Below are positions 12,350 to 24,249 of a stretch of DNA of 64,000 nt, piece after piece (position 1 is the stretch's first letter; the number at the start of each line of letters is the position of its first letter). Both the position numbers and the translations under genes were made by a program. The notes beneath the pieces were generated by a model, which saw nothing but the letters and a program-made list of their open reading frames with translations, had not been told where the DNA came from and ran no database searches. Source of the DNA: Tolypeutes matacus (Eukaryota; Chordata; Mammalia; Cingulata; Chlamyphoridae); contig JAKSZT010054565.1 in assembly GCA_026826555.1 (NCBI GenBank), positions 6,075,245 through 6,139,244 on the forward strand, given 5' to 3'.

Positions 12350-12660
12350 CTCCTGCTGTGCACCCTCAGCCTAAAATGGAAATTCCTTCCTTGTTGCAAA
12401 GGCCCTAAGTGATCCAGCCTCTCCCACCCTCTTCCTCCTTATTCAAGTGCTCTGGCTGGGCAGCTTCTGTCTATCTCCAAACCTGGCCAATCTCATTCCT
12501 GCCTTTGGGTCTTTGCACTTCTTTTCTGTTTCTTCTGCCTGGATCACACCAGTCCAGACCTCCCCTCAGCTGCCTTGCTGCCAACATCTTGGCTAATCTT
12601 GGATGCCCCCTCTTTAGGATGCCTCCCCTGATGATTGAGCTACTCTAGATATTCACCTCC
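12350..12660 (+). mobile_element. LINE-2 fragment
   Basis: CAAAGGCCCTAAGTGATCCAG, TGGGTCTTTGCACTTC and TTCTGCCTGGATCACACC follow L2 in sense. Confidence 0.7.
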
Positions 12661-12664
12661 ATTT

Positions 12665-14170
12665 GAAGCAATCTGCTTTGCTATGTGTTTCCCTGTTTCT
12701 TGTGCCTTGATGCCCCCCTGCTGGCTCCCGTGTCCCTCTTTCCAAGGAGAGTGTTTGGCGTATGATAGGAACCCACAGCCCATTTGACAGCACAGTAAAC
12801 CTGGGGATTCAAACAGCCTGGAGAGGGTATGGTCTTATCCCGGATTACAAAGCACTCAAGAACTGAAACTGCTGGCTCTGGTCTGTGGGTGTCCCCCTTC
12901 CCCAGATATGGAATCCCATGGTGTGAACAGGACGGTGCTGGCTGCATTTTCACACTAAAACAGGAGCTTGAGCTGCTCCCTGGGGATCTTACTCAGTGGA
13001 GTCAGATCCAGGATTTTTCTCCGAAGGCAGCTAGGGCTGGAGGAGGAGGAGGTGCTGCTGGCAGGCGCACGCCCTTTCTGAGTCTGGATGGGGCGTGTGG
13101 TGTGAAGAGGAGCAGCCAGGGCTGACAGTGATAAATTCTCTCCCAGGGGTTGTTTCCAGGGATGCTGTGAGCTCCCAGCCTGGAACGGCACAGGCCAGTG
13201 GGCTGTTTATTTATCACCGCAGAGCTGGGGGAGCAGGGCAGTCATGCAGCCCTGTGGGGGTGGAGGGTGAGACTTTTGGTAGTTTCTTTTTGAAGAGAAT
13301 GGGTCATTTCTGAGGTTGGAAGTAGAACACAGGGAACTTTTGTGTGTGTGTTTATTCTACACTTCCTTTAAGCATTGACTGCAGGCTCCCTTGAACTAGA
13401 CCTGTCCGTCTAGGCTCAAGAGGGGAGATGCAGGGCCCTGCCCTAGAGAGCGCACATTTGGAGGTAGTGGTGGTGGTGCATTAAGACAGACCCCTGATTG
13501 ACAAGCCATCCTGCAGTTCAAGTGGCTCTGGGAGAAGGTCTTACAAGAATTCACAGAGAGAAATGGCTAAGCCTGCTCCCAAGAACAGGGGAGCAGCACC
13601 TGGTAACTTCTCACCTCCTTAGGCACCTGGAAAGCCTGAAGCATACCTAGGAGGCAGAATGCTGAGAATGAGAGGGACCCTGCCCCTGCATAGGCCAAAG
13701 TTGGGGGGAAATGCAGGACTTGCTCCAAAGTAGAGTCCCCAGGCTTCCAGGAGGAAGGGAGCCCCTTTTGAGAGCTGCATCGCCCAGTCAACAGGAAGAT
13801 GATATTCCCCCCAGTAAGGCCTTGACCCTCAGCCAGTTGAGGGGAGATATAAGAAGGGAGATAGAGGAAGAGACTACCTGGGATCTTCCATCCTCCAGAG
13901 GCCCACACTCCAGGTACATTCCTTAAGATATGGGTGCATTCAGGACCACAAATGAGCTATGGCCCGAGAGACCCCCAGGCCTCTCCGCCTTCCTTCTGGG
14001 CTCTGTGGCTCCTCCAGCACAGCTCCAGAATGCAGCGGGAATGTGGGCAGCAGAATTATCAAGCTGGCCAATGACAGTTCATGAGCAAGTAGCATTATAT
14101 GCCACCACTGCCCCTCCCTCACTGTAAAAATAAATTGCATCCATTCAGGCTGTGCATTTGATTTTTAAAC
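12665..14170. other. GC-moderate intergenic DNA
   Basis: No named repeat or exon seen. Confidence 0.55.
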
Positions 14171-14174
14171 AAAT

Positions 14175-14400
14175 GGCCATGGTCATATTTACTAAGCACT
14201 CACCATGGCCTTGCAGGCTTGACCTCACTGACTACTCATGAAAATTATAGGAGATGGAAGTTTGCCCATTTTATGGAAGAGAATGCTGAGACTTGGGGTA
14301 TTGGGTAAGATGAGTGCAGTATCATAGCCTGTCAGACACAGAGCTAAGGTGGGACTCAGGAGACTTGGCTGCAGGTCTGTGCACACAGCCACATGCTGGC
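14175..14400 (-). repeat. MIR
   Basis: TACTAAGCACTCACCATGGC, CCATTTTATGGAAGAGAATGC and GGGACTCAGGAGACTTGGC follow reverse MIR. Confidence 0.65.
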
Positions 14401-14424
14401 CTGCAGATGGCAGAGGTGGCCTTC

Positions 14425-15765
14425 TGGGCACCATCAGAGGACTGCTTTAATGATGGTTGAGAGTGATTTGTGATATCAATGGCTTCATCATTTAATTAGT
14501 CCTTGAACACAATCCATTCTCTAAACTAGTTTAAATCTGTCACACCTTCAGTCATGCGAAGACTATTAAAATGCCCTTTCTTTATAGATAGTGAAAAGCC
14601 AAATGCTAACCCAACCTTATTCATGTCATTGCACAACCCAGATTTAAGAGGATCTCAATTAGAAACTGCTTACCCACCCACTGGCAAAAACAAACCCACA
14701 GTTGCATTCCTCTGGTGATGCTAATCTCAGTCCTCTCTCTCTCCACTCCTAGAAGCTCCCCATATTGCTCTAATAATCTCAGCAATTGATGATAAATCCC
14801 AATATACGAGGCATGAATTCTCCATGGTTCTCCAGGTTTGATCACTGAATAGACCTCTCTTTTATTCCCTGTAGGATGGGTCCCCATTTACCTTTTCTAC
14901 TCTCTAGGAGTAAAGGTGGAAAGGTATCATTTTCCTGTGTGTTTCTCTGTGCTGTTCTAAGGTGAGTGTATTTTTGCCTCTTCCCTATCCCAGCTGAGGT
15001 GCCACTGGTTTCAGGGACCTTTGATCCACTCTCCACAGTAACCTCATCACATACATTTGTTGAATGAATGAATGAATGAATAATTGAAGGATACTTTGCT
15101 TTCAAGAATTTTGTCTCTGTTGAGGATTTTGCCAGTTCTTCATTCTTAGGGTTGATTCTATTTTAAACAAAAATTTTGAAAAAAAAAAAAAAATCCATCA
15201 GATCACGAGTTTAAATTAGCATGCTTTTAAGAACAGAATTGATGGTTATGATAATGCCTGTAGACACAGTCGGTGTTAAAAGAATGATTAATTAATACAC
15301 ACTCAGACACAGAGGCAGAAATTCCCTGGATCACAAGTCGAAATGTGTAGCTGCCATCATCCCCTGAGGAATTATTTTGTGGTCTGCTAGGAGGGAGCTG
15401 ACCTTATGCTGTGCATCAGTGAGATAATGAGTGAGTGTTCTGCCACGCTTGCAGGAGTAGAGTGGTGCCATGGGTTTGCAGCATGTTTCTGTCAAAAGAT
15501 TCTCCCTCCAGTGTGGAATTTTCAGGGGAATACAAATAGTGTATTTACTGAAATAAAAGGTGTGGGAAGGGGAGAGTTTGGAGGTTGGATTGTGGAACAC
15601 CTCGACAGTTCAGCTATATAATAGAAAGGATGGGAAGTTTGGAGAGGGGTTGGCCTGGGCATTTTCATTTACTGACAGTGGGGCCTTGGAGAAATATAGT
15701 AATTAACCTCTGAGTAGCCATGAGGATTGGTGAGTCTTCCCCAGGGGCGGCTGGACTGGGGATTG
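14425..15765. other. Intergenic DNA with (AATG)n
   Basis: Contains a GAATGAATGAATGAATGAA tract at 15061-15080 and a poly(A) run at 15179; otherwise nothing recognised. Confidence 0.55.
15179..15193. repeat. Poly(A) tract
   Basis: Fifteen A residues; no retroelement body recognised to its left. Confidence 0.95.
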
Positions 15766-15769
15766 GAAC

Positions 15770-16055
15770 ACACACACAACCAATTTGAGTCCTGGTTTTT
15801 GCCATTTAAAAGCAAGGGCAAGTCATTTCGTATCTCTAAGCCTCAATTTCCTCATCAGGAAATGGCATGATGATGGAAACAACAAGGATAATCATAGTAA
15901 TGGCTATGGTTTCCTACTGAGCTCCTTCTAGGTACCAGGCATTGTTAATGTTTACATACATTATTATGTTGTGATATTAAATTAAATAATGGACGTGGAG
16001 GTACTGAGTATAAAGTGTGGCACACAATAGACACTCCATAAGTGTTAGCTAATAG
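15770..16055 (+). repeat. MIR interrupted by an opposite MIR fragment
   Basis: Sense MIR at 15785-15895 (CAATTTCCTCATCAGGAAATG) resumes at about 15975-16055 (GTGTGGCACACAATAGACACTC). Between them CTTCTAGGTACCAGGCATTG reads as MIR in reverse. Confidence 0.6.
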
Positions 16056-16137
16056 GATCCTCTACTTGTTCAGAGTGGATTATATCATTTGCTCTTGCTT
16101 CACTCTCTATCCCCGTCTCTACTAGATGTGCATGCAA

Positions 16138-16159
16138 ACACACACACACACACACACAT
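16138..16159. repeat. (CA)n microsatellite
   Basis: About ten CA units. Confidence 0.95.
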
Positions 16160-16164
16160 ACATC

Positions 16165-16900
16165 CAAACTCAGTTAAATTTGAAAAAAAAGTTTGTACTT
16201 TTTCTTGAATAATTTTATTCTTTGACCATCTAGAAGAGAGCTCCTTAACAGTAAGGAACTTCTCAAAGCATTTTTGCTTGGTATTTCTCCTTCTAGTATT
16301 TGTTCTTGATGAATGACCAAAACATACCCTCCAAGCGTCTCCTGTTAAACAAATATAACTTGGCATCTTCTAGAACCTCACCACCCCAAAAGTGTTGTTG
16401 AAATCCTGATAGAGTGACATTGCTTGTTAGTTTCAAGTGCTGTCACTGCTTATTGTTTATTGGTTTGTTGCCTCTTCAGCTCCAGGCCAAGCCGTAAGAA
16501 GATACAATCTCTCCCCAGGTATCCTAAAAACTGGTCCTTGCATTGGCTTTCTCCCAATTTGCTCATAAAATGGAAAAAGCTGCCTAAGAGTTAATCTCCT
16601 GGTCACACAGATGATACTGAAATACTGCATCTGGAGGGCTCAGCTCATGGGGACCCAGGAAGATCACATGCAAATAGAAACAATGGTTATTAGTGTGGGC
16701 TCTTATATTAAAATCAGCAATTATTACAGAACTGGAATGAATATAAAGCTATTGAAATGAATGGTGTAAGGATATTATGCCATTTTATCAGTCAATTAAA
16801 AAATGGCCAAAGAATTGTGTCTGAATAAAGAGTACACAGACCCATAGAAATAATAACAGTAAAAGAGAAATAGAGAAAGAGAGAGAAATCTAAATAAAAA
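16165..16900. other. AT-rich intergenic DNA
   Basis: No named element recognised. Confidence 0.55.
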
Positions 16901-16904
16901 CATA

Positions 16905-17140
16905 GTAATAGCTAGTATTAGTGAACAATTACTACTCACAGGTACCTTAAAGATATTTCAGTTAATTCTCATCACAGTTCCGTCAATATTATTTTTATTA
17001 TCCCCCAATTTACAGATGAGAGGGAAATTTGCTGATATAAGATCATGAACTGATTAGACTTGCTCACATTATGCAGTTAGTTGATCCTGGAGCTGGGATT
17101 GGAACCCAGACAGTGTGATTCCTGAGTCCAAGAGCTAACC
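16905..17140 (-). repeat. MIR
   Basis: TTCTCATCACAGTTCC, CCCAATTTACAGATGAG, GGATTGGAACCCAGACAGTG: reverse MIR. Confidence 0.75.
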
Positions 17141-17164
17141 GTTTGGCAGTGGGAAGCAAGCTTG

Positions 17165-17300
17165 CCAGTTCTGTGCCCAGTAGATGTTCACTAAGTGTTT
17201 TCAATCGAATGGATGAGTGTTCCTGGAGCGCAGGTATTTGTTTTTTTTCACTGTCTTACCAGTGGCCAGCACATTGTAGACTCTCAAAAAATGTTTCTGT
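17165..17300 (+). mobile_element. LINE-2 3' fragment
   Basis: CACTGTCTTACCAGTGGCCAG then CACATTGTAGACTCTCAAAA matches the L2 end at low identity. Confidence 0.5.
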
Positions 17301-17304
17301 GCTT

Positions 17305-19020
17305 AGCCCCAGTTCCCTCCACAAGCAGCCCCGGAGGGGTCCTCACTGGCTTTCTGAATGCCTTCTGCCTCTCTGGCACGGAGGAGTCCTGTCTGTGCTA
17401 GGGACAAGGGCCCTTTCTGCTCCTGTGGCCACTCGGACATGTGACAGCCAACTTGATGCTGAACAGGGCAAAGGGCACACAGTTGCAAAAGCTAGATGGC
17501 TGTTTCTGAATCCAATTCCCTCCTGCTGCCAACCTACTCTGAAACACAATCCATCACTCACCATGATAGATGTCTTTGAACTTGGGAACTCGCCTCTTGA
17601 GAAGTGAAGGAGGGAAATTGAATACCAACTGTCCTGCTCCCCCAGAGAAGTTCTGTTGTGGCCTGAGATGGCGACAGCTTGGAAAATGGTGTCGAGTTCA
17701 ATGAGTGCTGAGCAAGCATGGGTCACTGGTGTTTCCAGGGCCTGCTGCCCGAGATGCATGGCTGGGACGACCCAGGACACAGTCACCCATATCTCCATCA
17801 GCATCTCTACTGCTGAATCTGGCTTTGGTTAGTAAATCAGAAGTGCCCAAGGGCCTCCTGGACCAGGAAGCCAGGTAAAGAGGTAGAGGTGAAAGAAGGG
17901 GGTTATGGAGAGAGAATGAGACAGAGAGGTTCTGAAAGTCCAGAATGGCTGACTGGAGAGACAACAGGTGAACGTCTTTTTACATTCTGGTTTTAAGAAC
18001 TCACTTACATTGAAAATGTTTATATGTGAATTGAATTCTTAAAGCATTTTTTTTTTTAATGCTGTTGAAACGTCTTTATTTTAAAATTATAAACTTAAAT
18101 GGATATTAGATTAAAGACAATGTTAATTTTAAAAGGGTGTGTAGTTAAATCGGTAATTCAGAGGACATCTTATTCCATGATTCCATGATTGCTTACTGAA
18201 TGATTAGAAGGCTCAGGAATTAGTTTCAAGGAATCCATTCCTTATATTCTGGACATCATTTTGCTGTTCTCAAATGCAGAGAGATTGTGATGCAGGTATC
18301 CATATATAAATACCTATTCTTACATCATTTTAATTACAGTAATTCACACCTGATTATTTACAAACCTTCTTGGATCAAAGAATAGAAACACTCAAGCTAT
18401 CCCAAGCAAAAAAGAAAATGAACAAAAACAAAACACAAGAGGGGATATTTTCCAAGATAGGGTCCAGGGGTTCTCGTGGAACTCTGGGAAAAGAATGTGG
18501 TTGATTGCAGGAAGACCCTAAAATGGGAAAGTCCCTTGGACTATGCCTACTCTTCCCAATATATGCTTTACTCTCCTGCCTCTGGAGCAACAGACGAGCT
18601 TTCTCAGCCCCTTCTTCCTCCACTAGAGGATGCAAGCTTCACACATTAGCATCTACCCACTTGCGAAGAATCTGATTGGTTCAGTTCAGGTCAGGCACCC
18701 ACTGCTGCTCCAATCAGCAGAGTCAGTCAGGGGTCTAAAAGGGTTACCTGGGCTCATTCCTGGGCATCTGTGTGGCATTTCCTGGAGAAGGGGGATGGCA
18801 GCTCATTGGCTGGATGGATATACTCAAAGGAGTTCATGAGTCTTTCTCTTTGCAAAGACTGAGGAAAATACCAGGAAAAAAAAAATGAAGAAAACGAAGC
18901 AATTGATTTCCCTCCTTGCCTGTTGCATCATTTTAGAACTTATTCAACCTTTCCTGTAATTTTTCTTCAGTGGTTGATGGTGAATCTTAAGATTCATTCA
19001 TTCAGTTTCACTACCTTGCA
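17305..19020. other. Intergenic DNA, nothing recognised
   Basis: Includes a T-rich patch at 18046-18060; no repeat family assigned. Confidence 0.5.
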
Positions 19021-19024
19021 GTAA

Positions 19025-19565
19025 CTGTAAGTTATTTATTCAGCAGATTTTATTGAACGCTTGCTACCAACACCCTAAGTGCCATTTTGGGTGGTGAAGA
19101 GGACAGATGAAGCTCCTTCTCCCGGGGAGCTTATAAAAAAAGGAGAGAGAAATCAACAAGTGTGCAAGCAGCTAAGATTATTTTGAAAATTGATAAGGAC
19201 TGCAGAGGAAATAAAACAGTGATGGGAGAGAGGGCGGCTGGAGGTGGAGGGTGATCTTAGCTGGAGAAGTGAGGGGCCCTGGCTGAGGAAGGGACATGGG
19301 AGCTGTGCTCTGAATGTCACAAGTCTTCTGGCCCTTGGAGCGAAAGGAAGAGCATCACAGGCAGGGGAACAGCATGAGGCCTGAGACAGCTGGGCTGCCA
19401 GGAGCTTTCAGGGAACAGGTGCAAGGCAGTGTTGAAGAGGCACAGTGGGAGGGGCACAGATAGTCACAGGACAAAGTTGGAAGGGTGGAAAGGGGATGCA
19501 TTTATAGAGGGTTTTGAACAAGGGAGTGACATGACCTGATTAACCTTTTCAAAAGTTAAGAGCAT
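19025..19565 (-). mobile_element. LINE-2 3' region
   Basis: Reverse complement of L2 from its end: TTATTCAGCAGATTTTATTG, GGGAGCTTATAA, AACAGCATGAGGCC, and AGTGACATGACCTGATTAACC at the inner end. Confidence 0.75.
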
Positions 19566-19569
19566 CTCT

Positions 19570-19690
19570 TCTTTGAACTGAGCCTTACCCTGGAAGCACC
19601 TTGGGAGTGTTACTAAAAATAGCAGTCAATGCCTACGCCTCTCCTAGGTATTGAGTATTAAATCAAAATATCTGGGAGTAGGGCTTAAAA
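19570..19690 (+). mobile_element. Possible MER5-like fragment
   Basis: CACCTTGGGAGTGTTACTAAA and ATCAAAATATCTGGGAGTAGG resemble MER5-type elements; weak. Confidence 0.35.
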
Positions 19691-19729
19691 TCAACAGTTT
19701 AAATTTATTTAAATATATATATATAGTGC

Positions 19730-21005
19730 TTTTTTCAATTTTAAGACCAACTTTATGGTACATTTTGATAAGTTTTGACAAATATATTCTTATATATTAC
19801 AAGAACTCCCCAATCAGGATAAAGAATATTTTTGCCACCCCCAAATATTCTCTCATTTCTTTTGCAGTCAATCCTATCCTTCACTCCTGGCCCCAAGCAA
19901 CCACTGATATGCTTTGTATCACTGTAAATTAGTTTTGCCTGTTCTAGAATTGCAGGTAAATGGAATCAGTCTGTACTCTTTGTGTCTGGATTCTTTCACT
20001 CAGCATAATATTTTTGAGTCTTCTATATTGTTTTCTTTTCCCTTTGTATTGCTAAATAGCATTTCATTGTGTGGATATGCCATAATTTGTTACCCATCAT
20101 CTATGTTGTTGTCAGTTTGGGGCTTTTATGAATAAAGCTGCTATAAACGTTCTTGTGCAACTATTTATGTTGATGTAAATTTTCATTTCTAGTGGATAAA
20201 TATCCAAGAGTGAAATTATTGGGTCACATATTTAACTTTTTAAAGAAACTGTCAATATGTTTTCCAAAGTGATTGTACCATATTACATCCCACCGGCAGT
20301 GTGTTAAGAGTTCAGTTGTTCCACAGTCTTGCCAACAGCTGGCATTTTCAATTTTAGCCATTCTGTTATGTGTACAGTGGTTATTTCAAGAGGAATATTG
20401 ATCTTTTATGGCAATATCTTTGTCTGACTTTGGTGTCAGCTATTGCTGGCTTCATAAAACTGAGCTGGGATGTAGCCCCTCCTCTTCTATTTTCTGGAAG
20501 AATTGGGTAGGCGTGCAGAGTTGGCATTATTTTTTCTCTAAATGTTTCATAGAATGAACAGGGAGAGACTTCTGGGTCTGGAGTTTTCTTTTTGGGAAGG
20601 TTTTTAATTATTTAATTTAAATAAAATAAATTAATTAAGAAAAGGACTATTCAGTTTTTTATTTCTTCTTTTATTCATTTTGACAATTTGTATTTTTAAA
20701 GGAATTTGTCCATTTCATCTACATTGTAAAATACGTTGGCTTAAAGTTCATAATCTTCCCTTTTTATGCTTTTAATGTTTGCTGGATCTACAGTGATTGG
20801 TTAATTATGTTTTCTGCCTTTTATCTTCATCAGTATAACTGAAGATTATACTGAAGATTTTTCCTCTTTACTATTGATTTTTCCTCTTTACTATTGATTT
20901 TTCCTCTTTTTTAAATTATTATTTCTTTCCTTGTTTTCTCTAGATTTAATTTATTCTTTTTTTGTTTGTTTCTTATGGTATAAGCTTACATCTTTGATTT
21001 TAAAC
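19730..21005 (-). mobile_element. Old LINE-1 fragment (3' UTR and ORF2), first part
   Basis: Plus-strand text such as GAATAAAGCTGCTATAAACG, GTACCATATTACATCCCACC and GAATTTGTCCATTTCATCTA is the reverse complement of L1 ORF2, collinear with copy A. The middle of ORF2 is shortened. Highly diverged. Confidence 0.8.
20856..20912. repeat. 20-bp tandem repeat, ~2.8 copies
   Basis: The unit GATTTTTCCTCTTTACTATT occurs at 20856 and 20876, then a partial copy at 20896. It lies within old L1 sequence, so it is a local duplication. Confidence 0.9.
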
Positions 21006-21889
21006 CTTTCTTTTTCTTCTTCTTTTTTTTTTTTTTATCTTGCTTGCAGTTACAGACACTCTGTTTCTTGGGATGGGCATTGTCCATCATCATCTCCTTG
21101 TTAGTTGTCCTGGATGAGTCCTATGAACTGGAAAGTAGGTGTTGCAACTCTGCTGAAATTCAGGTCTCCACCAGCACATGGATGAACCAAAGATTTAAGT
21201 CTCTGAGACATATATTTATCAAGTATAGTGCTAATTATGGGTTCAAATAAAAGGGACAGAAGAGGCATGTGTAGAGAACCTATAAATGAGTCTAAATCTG
21301 TTACACTGGGAAGCATAAATTCCAAAGTAAGGCCCACTGACAGGGTGCCAAATTCATGAGCTGTCTGCCCTGCCTTCTGGGTATCTCTAGAGCCTTCAGG
21401 AGCCCTGCTATTTGAAGCACTGTTTACGATGGCAGTCAATGAGATCCTGCTGAAACTTGCATAAGTGTAACCACTGGAATGTCTTCCCAACTCACTTTGA
21501 AATCTTAACGGTAAAAACTCATTGTATTTATCATTTCACCCTTTGGTCAAGGTCTTTTTCCAGTTGCATTACTGGCTGGTGCTTGGTAATAATCCTTTGG
21601 TGCCAGGGTGGCTCATCCCCAGGATTCATGTCCCACACGGGGGTGGTGGGGGGTGGGAGTGGAGGGGAAAGTAGTGCGTTTATATGCTGAGTTTGGCTTA
21701 GAAAGAGGCCATGTTTGAGCAACAAAGTTTTCAGGAGGTAACTCTTAGGCACCCTATAATACTAGGTTAAGTTTCAATTTCACAAGAAAATGTTCATAAG
21801 TACAATCATTAATGTCAAGGGCCTGGCATAACAGTCTGTCTTCCTTTACTAGACATTGCCTTGCACTCAGGGAATTCTTGATGTCCTAT
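21006..21889. other. ~880-bp block interrupting the old LINE-1, unassigned
   Basis: Lies between two collinear L1 parts. It starts with a pyrimidine/T-rich run (21006-21036) and includes a G-rich GTGGTGGGGGGTGGGAG stretch near 21640. No family recognised and no clear flanking duplication. Confidence 0.5.
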
Positions 21890-22520
21890 TAGAGAATGTA
21901 GCAAAACTTCCCAGGATGGGAATTCAATATTATTTCGGTTATTGTTTTGTAGTATAAACATTTACTTTTCCTTTAAGCATGCTTTAATTGCATCCCACAA
22001 GTTTTGATATGTTGTGCTTTTATTATCATTTAGTTTAAACTATTTTATAATTTCTTTCATGATTTCTACTTTGACCCATTTGTTATTTAGAAATGCATTT
22101 TATAATTTCCATTTTTTTTTTTCCAGATACTCTTCTTAAATTTCCTGAGACTTGTTTTATGGCCCAGCATATTGCCTGCCTTGGAGACATTTGAAAACAA
22201 TGTGCTCTGTGGTTGTTGGATATAGTATTTATAAGTATCAATTATATCAAGTGAGTTGATAATGTTATTGAAGACTTCTATAACCTTTACTGATTGTCCA
22301 TCAACTTGTTTATCAATTGAGAGAGAGTTCTGAAATCTCCAACCATAATTGTCAACTTGTTTATTTCTCCTTTCAGTTCTGTCAATTTTTGCTTCATGTA
22401 TTTTGAAGCTCTGTTATTAGGTGAATACACATTTAGGATAACTATGTATTCTTGACAAATTGATTCTTTTATTATTTTGAAATATGCCTCTCTATCCCTG
22501 GTAACCATCAGTGTTTTTAA
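21890..22520 (-). mobile_element. Old LINE-1 fragment (ORF2 endonuclease side), second part
   Basis: CATCCCACAAGTTTTGATATG and the reverse-strand peptide piece LNVYSPNNRASKYMKQKLTEL (22508 downwards) identify L1 ORF2. It resumes the L1 that stops near 21005 and was probably one insertion originally. Confidence 0.8.
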
Positions 22521-22544
22521 AAATATTTTCTGGTATTTCTAATT

Positions 22545-22650
22545 AAACTGGAATCTATGGGCATGAGACCCAAACATTTGTATTTCTTAAAGCTCTCTGA
22601 GTTATTTAATGTGCATCCAGTTTGGAGCACCACTAATCTTGGATGATCTG
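22545..22650 (+). mobile_element. MER5A-like fragment
   Basis: GGGCATGAGACCCAAACATTTG and TTTGGAGCACCACT follow the second half of MER5A at low identity. Confidence 0.45.
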
Positions 22651-22757
22651 TAAACAAACAAACCCCTGGCCTGCAGGCTAAATCCCAACAGCCCCCTGCT
22701 TCTTTATGGCAGCCAGCTAAGAATGCCTTTACATTTTCAAAGCATTGTTAAAAAGAC

Positions 22758-22776
22758 AAAAAAAAAAAAAAAAAAA
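22758..22776. repeat. Poly(A) tract
   Basis: Nineteen A residues followed by GGAAGAAGAAA. Confidence 0.95.
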
Positions 22777-22818
22777 GGAAGAAGAAACGTGACAGAGTCT
22801 GTATATCCCACAAGCATA

Positions 22819-23003
22819 CTTTCTCAAACTTGACTTTATATCAGAATTACCCAGAAGCCTCCTTATAATCCAGATTGCTGGGCCCACCCTTCAGATTTTC
22901 TGATTCAGTTTATCTGGATTGGGGCCTGAGAATTTGGATTTTTTTTTATACATCCCTAGGTGATTAGTACTGCTGCTCCTGGGACCATACTTTGAGAAAC
23001 ACT
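22819..23003 (+). mobile_element. MER5A (hAT-Charlie) DNA transposon
   Basis: TTCTCAAACTTGAC, CAGATTGCTGGGCCCACCC, TTTCTGATTCAG, GGGGCCTGAGAATTTGGAT and ACCATACTTTGAGAAACAC appear in consensus order over almost the full ~185 bp. Confidence 0.88.
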
Positions 23004-23155
23004 TCTCAAGTTTCTGCATTTATAAGAATCACCTGGAGTGCATAGTCCCATCCCACCCACCTTATTAGTGGGGATTCAGAGTCCCTGGGTGTGAGGTGGG
23101 ACTGTGACACTGGTGATTTTAACAAGCATCCCCATAATTCTGCTGGATGAAGGTG
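23004..23155 (+). mobile_element. Second, decayed MER5A-like copy
   Basis: Directly follows the first. It has AAGAATCACCTGGAGTGC, GATTCAGAG and TTTTAACAAGCATCCCCAT in MER5A order. Confidence 0.6.
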
Positions 23156-23213
23156 TTCTGCTTATCTCTTAGAGACTTGTCATGCCAGAAAGGGCATTGT
23201 GTGGTTCTTAATT

Positions 23214-24245
23214 TCCCAGCTGCAAAAACAAGTACCCTACAGTGGGTTAGCTAAACAACAGGAATTTATTGGCACACAGTGTTGAGGTTAGAAGTCCCAA
23301 AATTGAGGCATCCTAAGGACAAGCTTTCTCCCCAAAGATGGTGGTTTTCTGGGGCTGGCTGCCAGTAATCCTTAAGCCCTTGGTTTTCTGTCACATGGTG
23401 TGGCAGTTTGATATTATTTATGAATTCCAAAAAGAGATATAGATTATGTTTGTAAACTGGTCTGTTCCTCTGGGTATGATATCCTTTGACTGGTTTAAAT
23501 TCAAAGGTTTTAGGTTCACTTAATTAAATCAATTCAAGGCCTTTGATTTGACCACATTAGTAGGGCATGGCTCAGGGTTGAGTCCCCGCCCCCTTGGGCT
23601 ATACAAGCAGACACTCAATCAAGAAGACATACAGGAGAAGATACAGAAGAAGAAGAGAGAGAACTTCATCAGTTTTTATCCTGGAGCCTGGGGGGAGAGA
23701 TGAGCCACTGGCCTGATAGTTTATAGATGACATTGTGAAGAGACCAGAGCAGCTGAAAAGCCTTGAGAGATGAGCCTTATGCCAACCTACAGCTGAGATC
23801 AGAAGAGGCTGGGCCCATGGAACCTTAAGAGGAAGATTGCCCACCATCTTGCTTCAACATGTGGCAAAAGAGTGGTGAGGAAGAAACCTTGAGTTGGACT
23901 CTTTAGGGCCTTGTAACTGTAAGCTTCTACATCAAATAAATACCCTTCATAAAAGGCAACAGATTTCTGGTACTTAGCATCAGCACCTCTTTGGCTGACA
24001 CATGGTGATGTCCTCTCCCTTCTTTTCCGAGTTCCATTGATGCCCAGCTTCTTGCTCCTCCACATGGTGTTCTCTTCATAAAGCTTCCCGTCATAGTACT
24101 AAAGCCCAATCTTGTTCAGTTGGGCCACACCTTAAGTAAAAATAGCATCTTCAAAAGGTCCTGTTTATAATCAAAAGATCCTTTACCCATGAAGAATGGA
24201 TTAAGATGAAGTTTTCTTTCTGGGGTGCATAATTCAATCTACCAC
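23214..24245 (-). mobile_element. MaLR-type LTR split by the solo LTR
   Basis: The two halves (23214-23398 and 24006-24245) join into one ~425-bp element like those at 48938 and 61421. Shared marks are an ACAACAGGAATTTATT-like stretch, GAAGTCC, a TTCCATTGATGCCCAGCTTC-like middle and GGGCCACACCTTAAG. Antisense of the usual MaLR reading. Confidence 0.65.
23399..24000 (+). mobile_element. Solo LTR (ERV), 602 bp
   Basis: Starts TGTGGCAG and ends GCTGACA, with a polyadenylation signal AATAAA at 23935-23940. The exact 5-bp duplication CATGG at 23394-23398 and 24001-24005 defines both ends. Only one LTR and no internal region is present, so the provirus was lost by LTR recombination. It sits inside an older MaLR-type LTR. 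No coding sequence. Confidence 0.82.
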
Positions 24246-24249
24246 AAGT

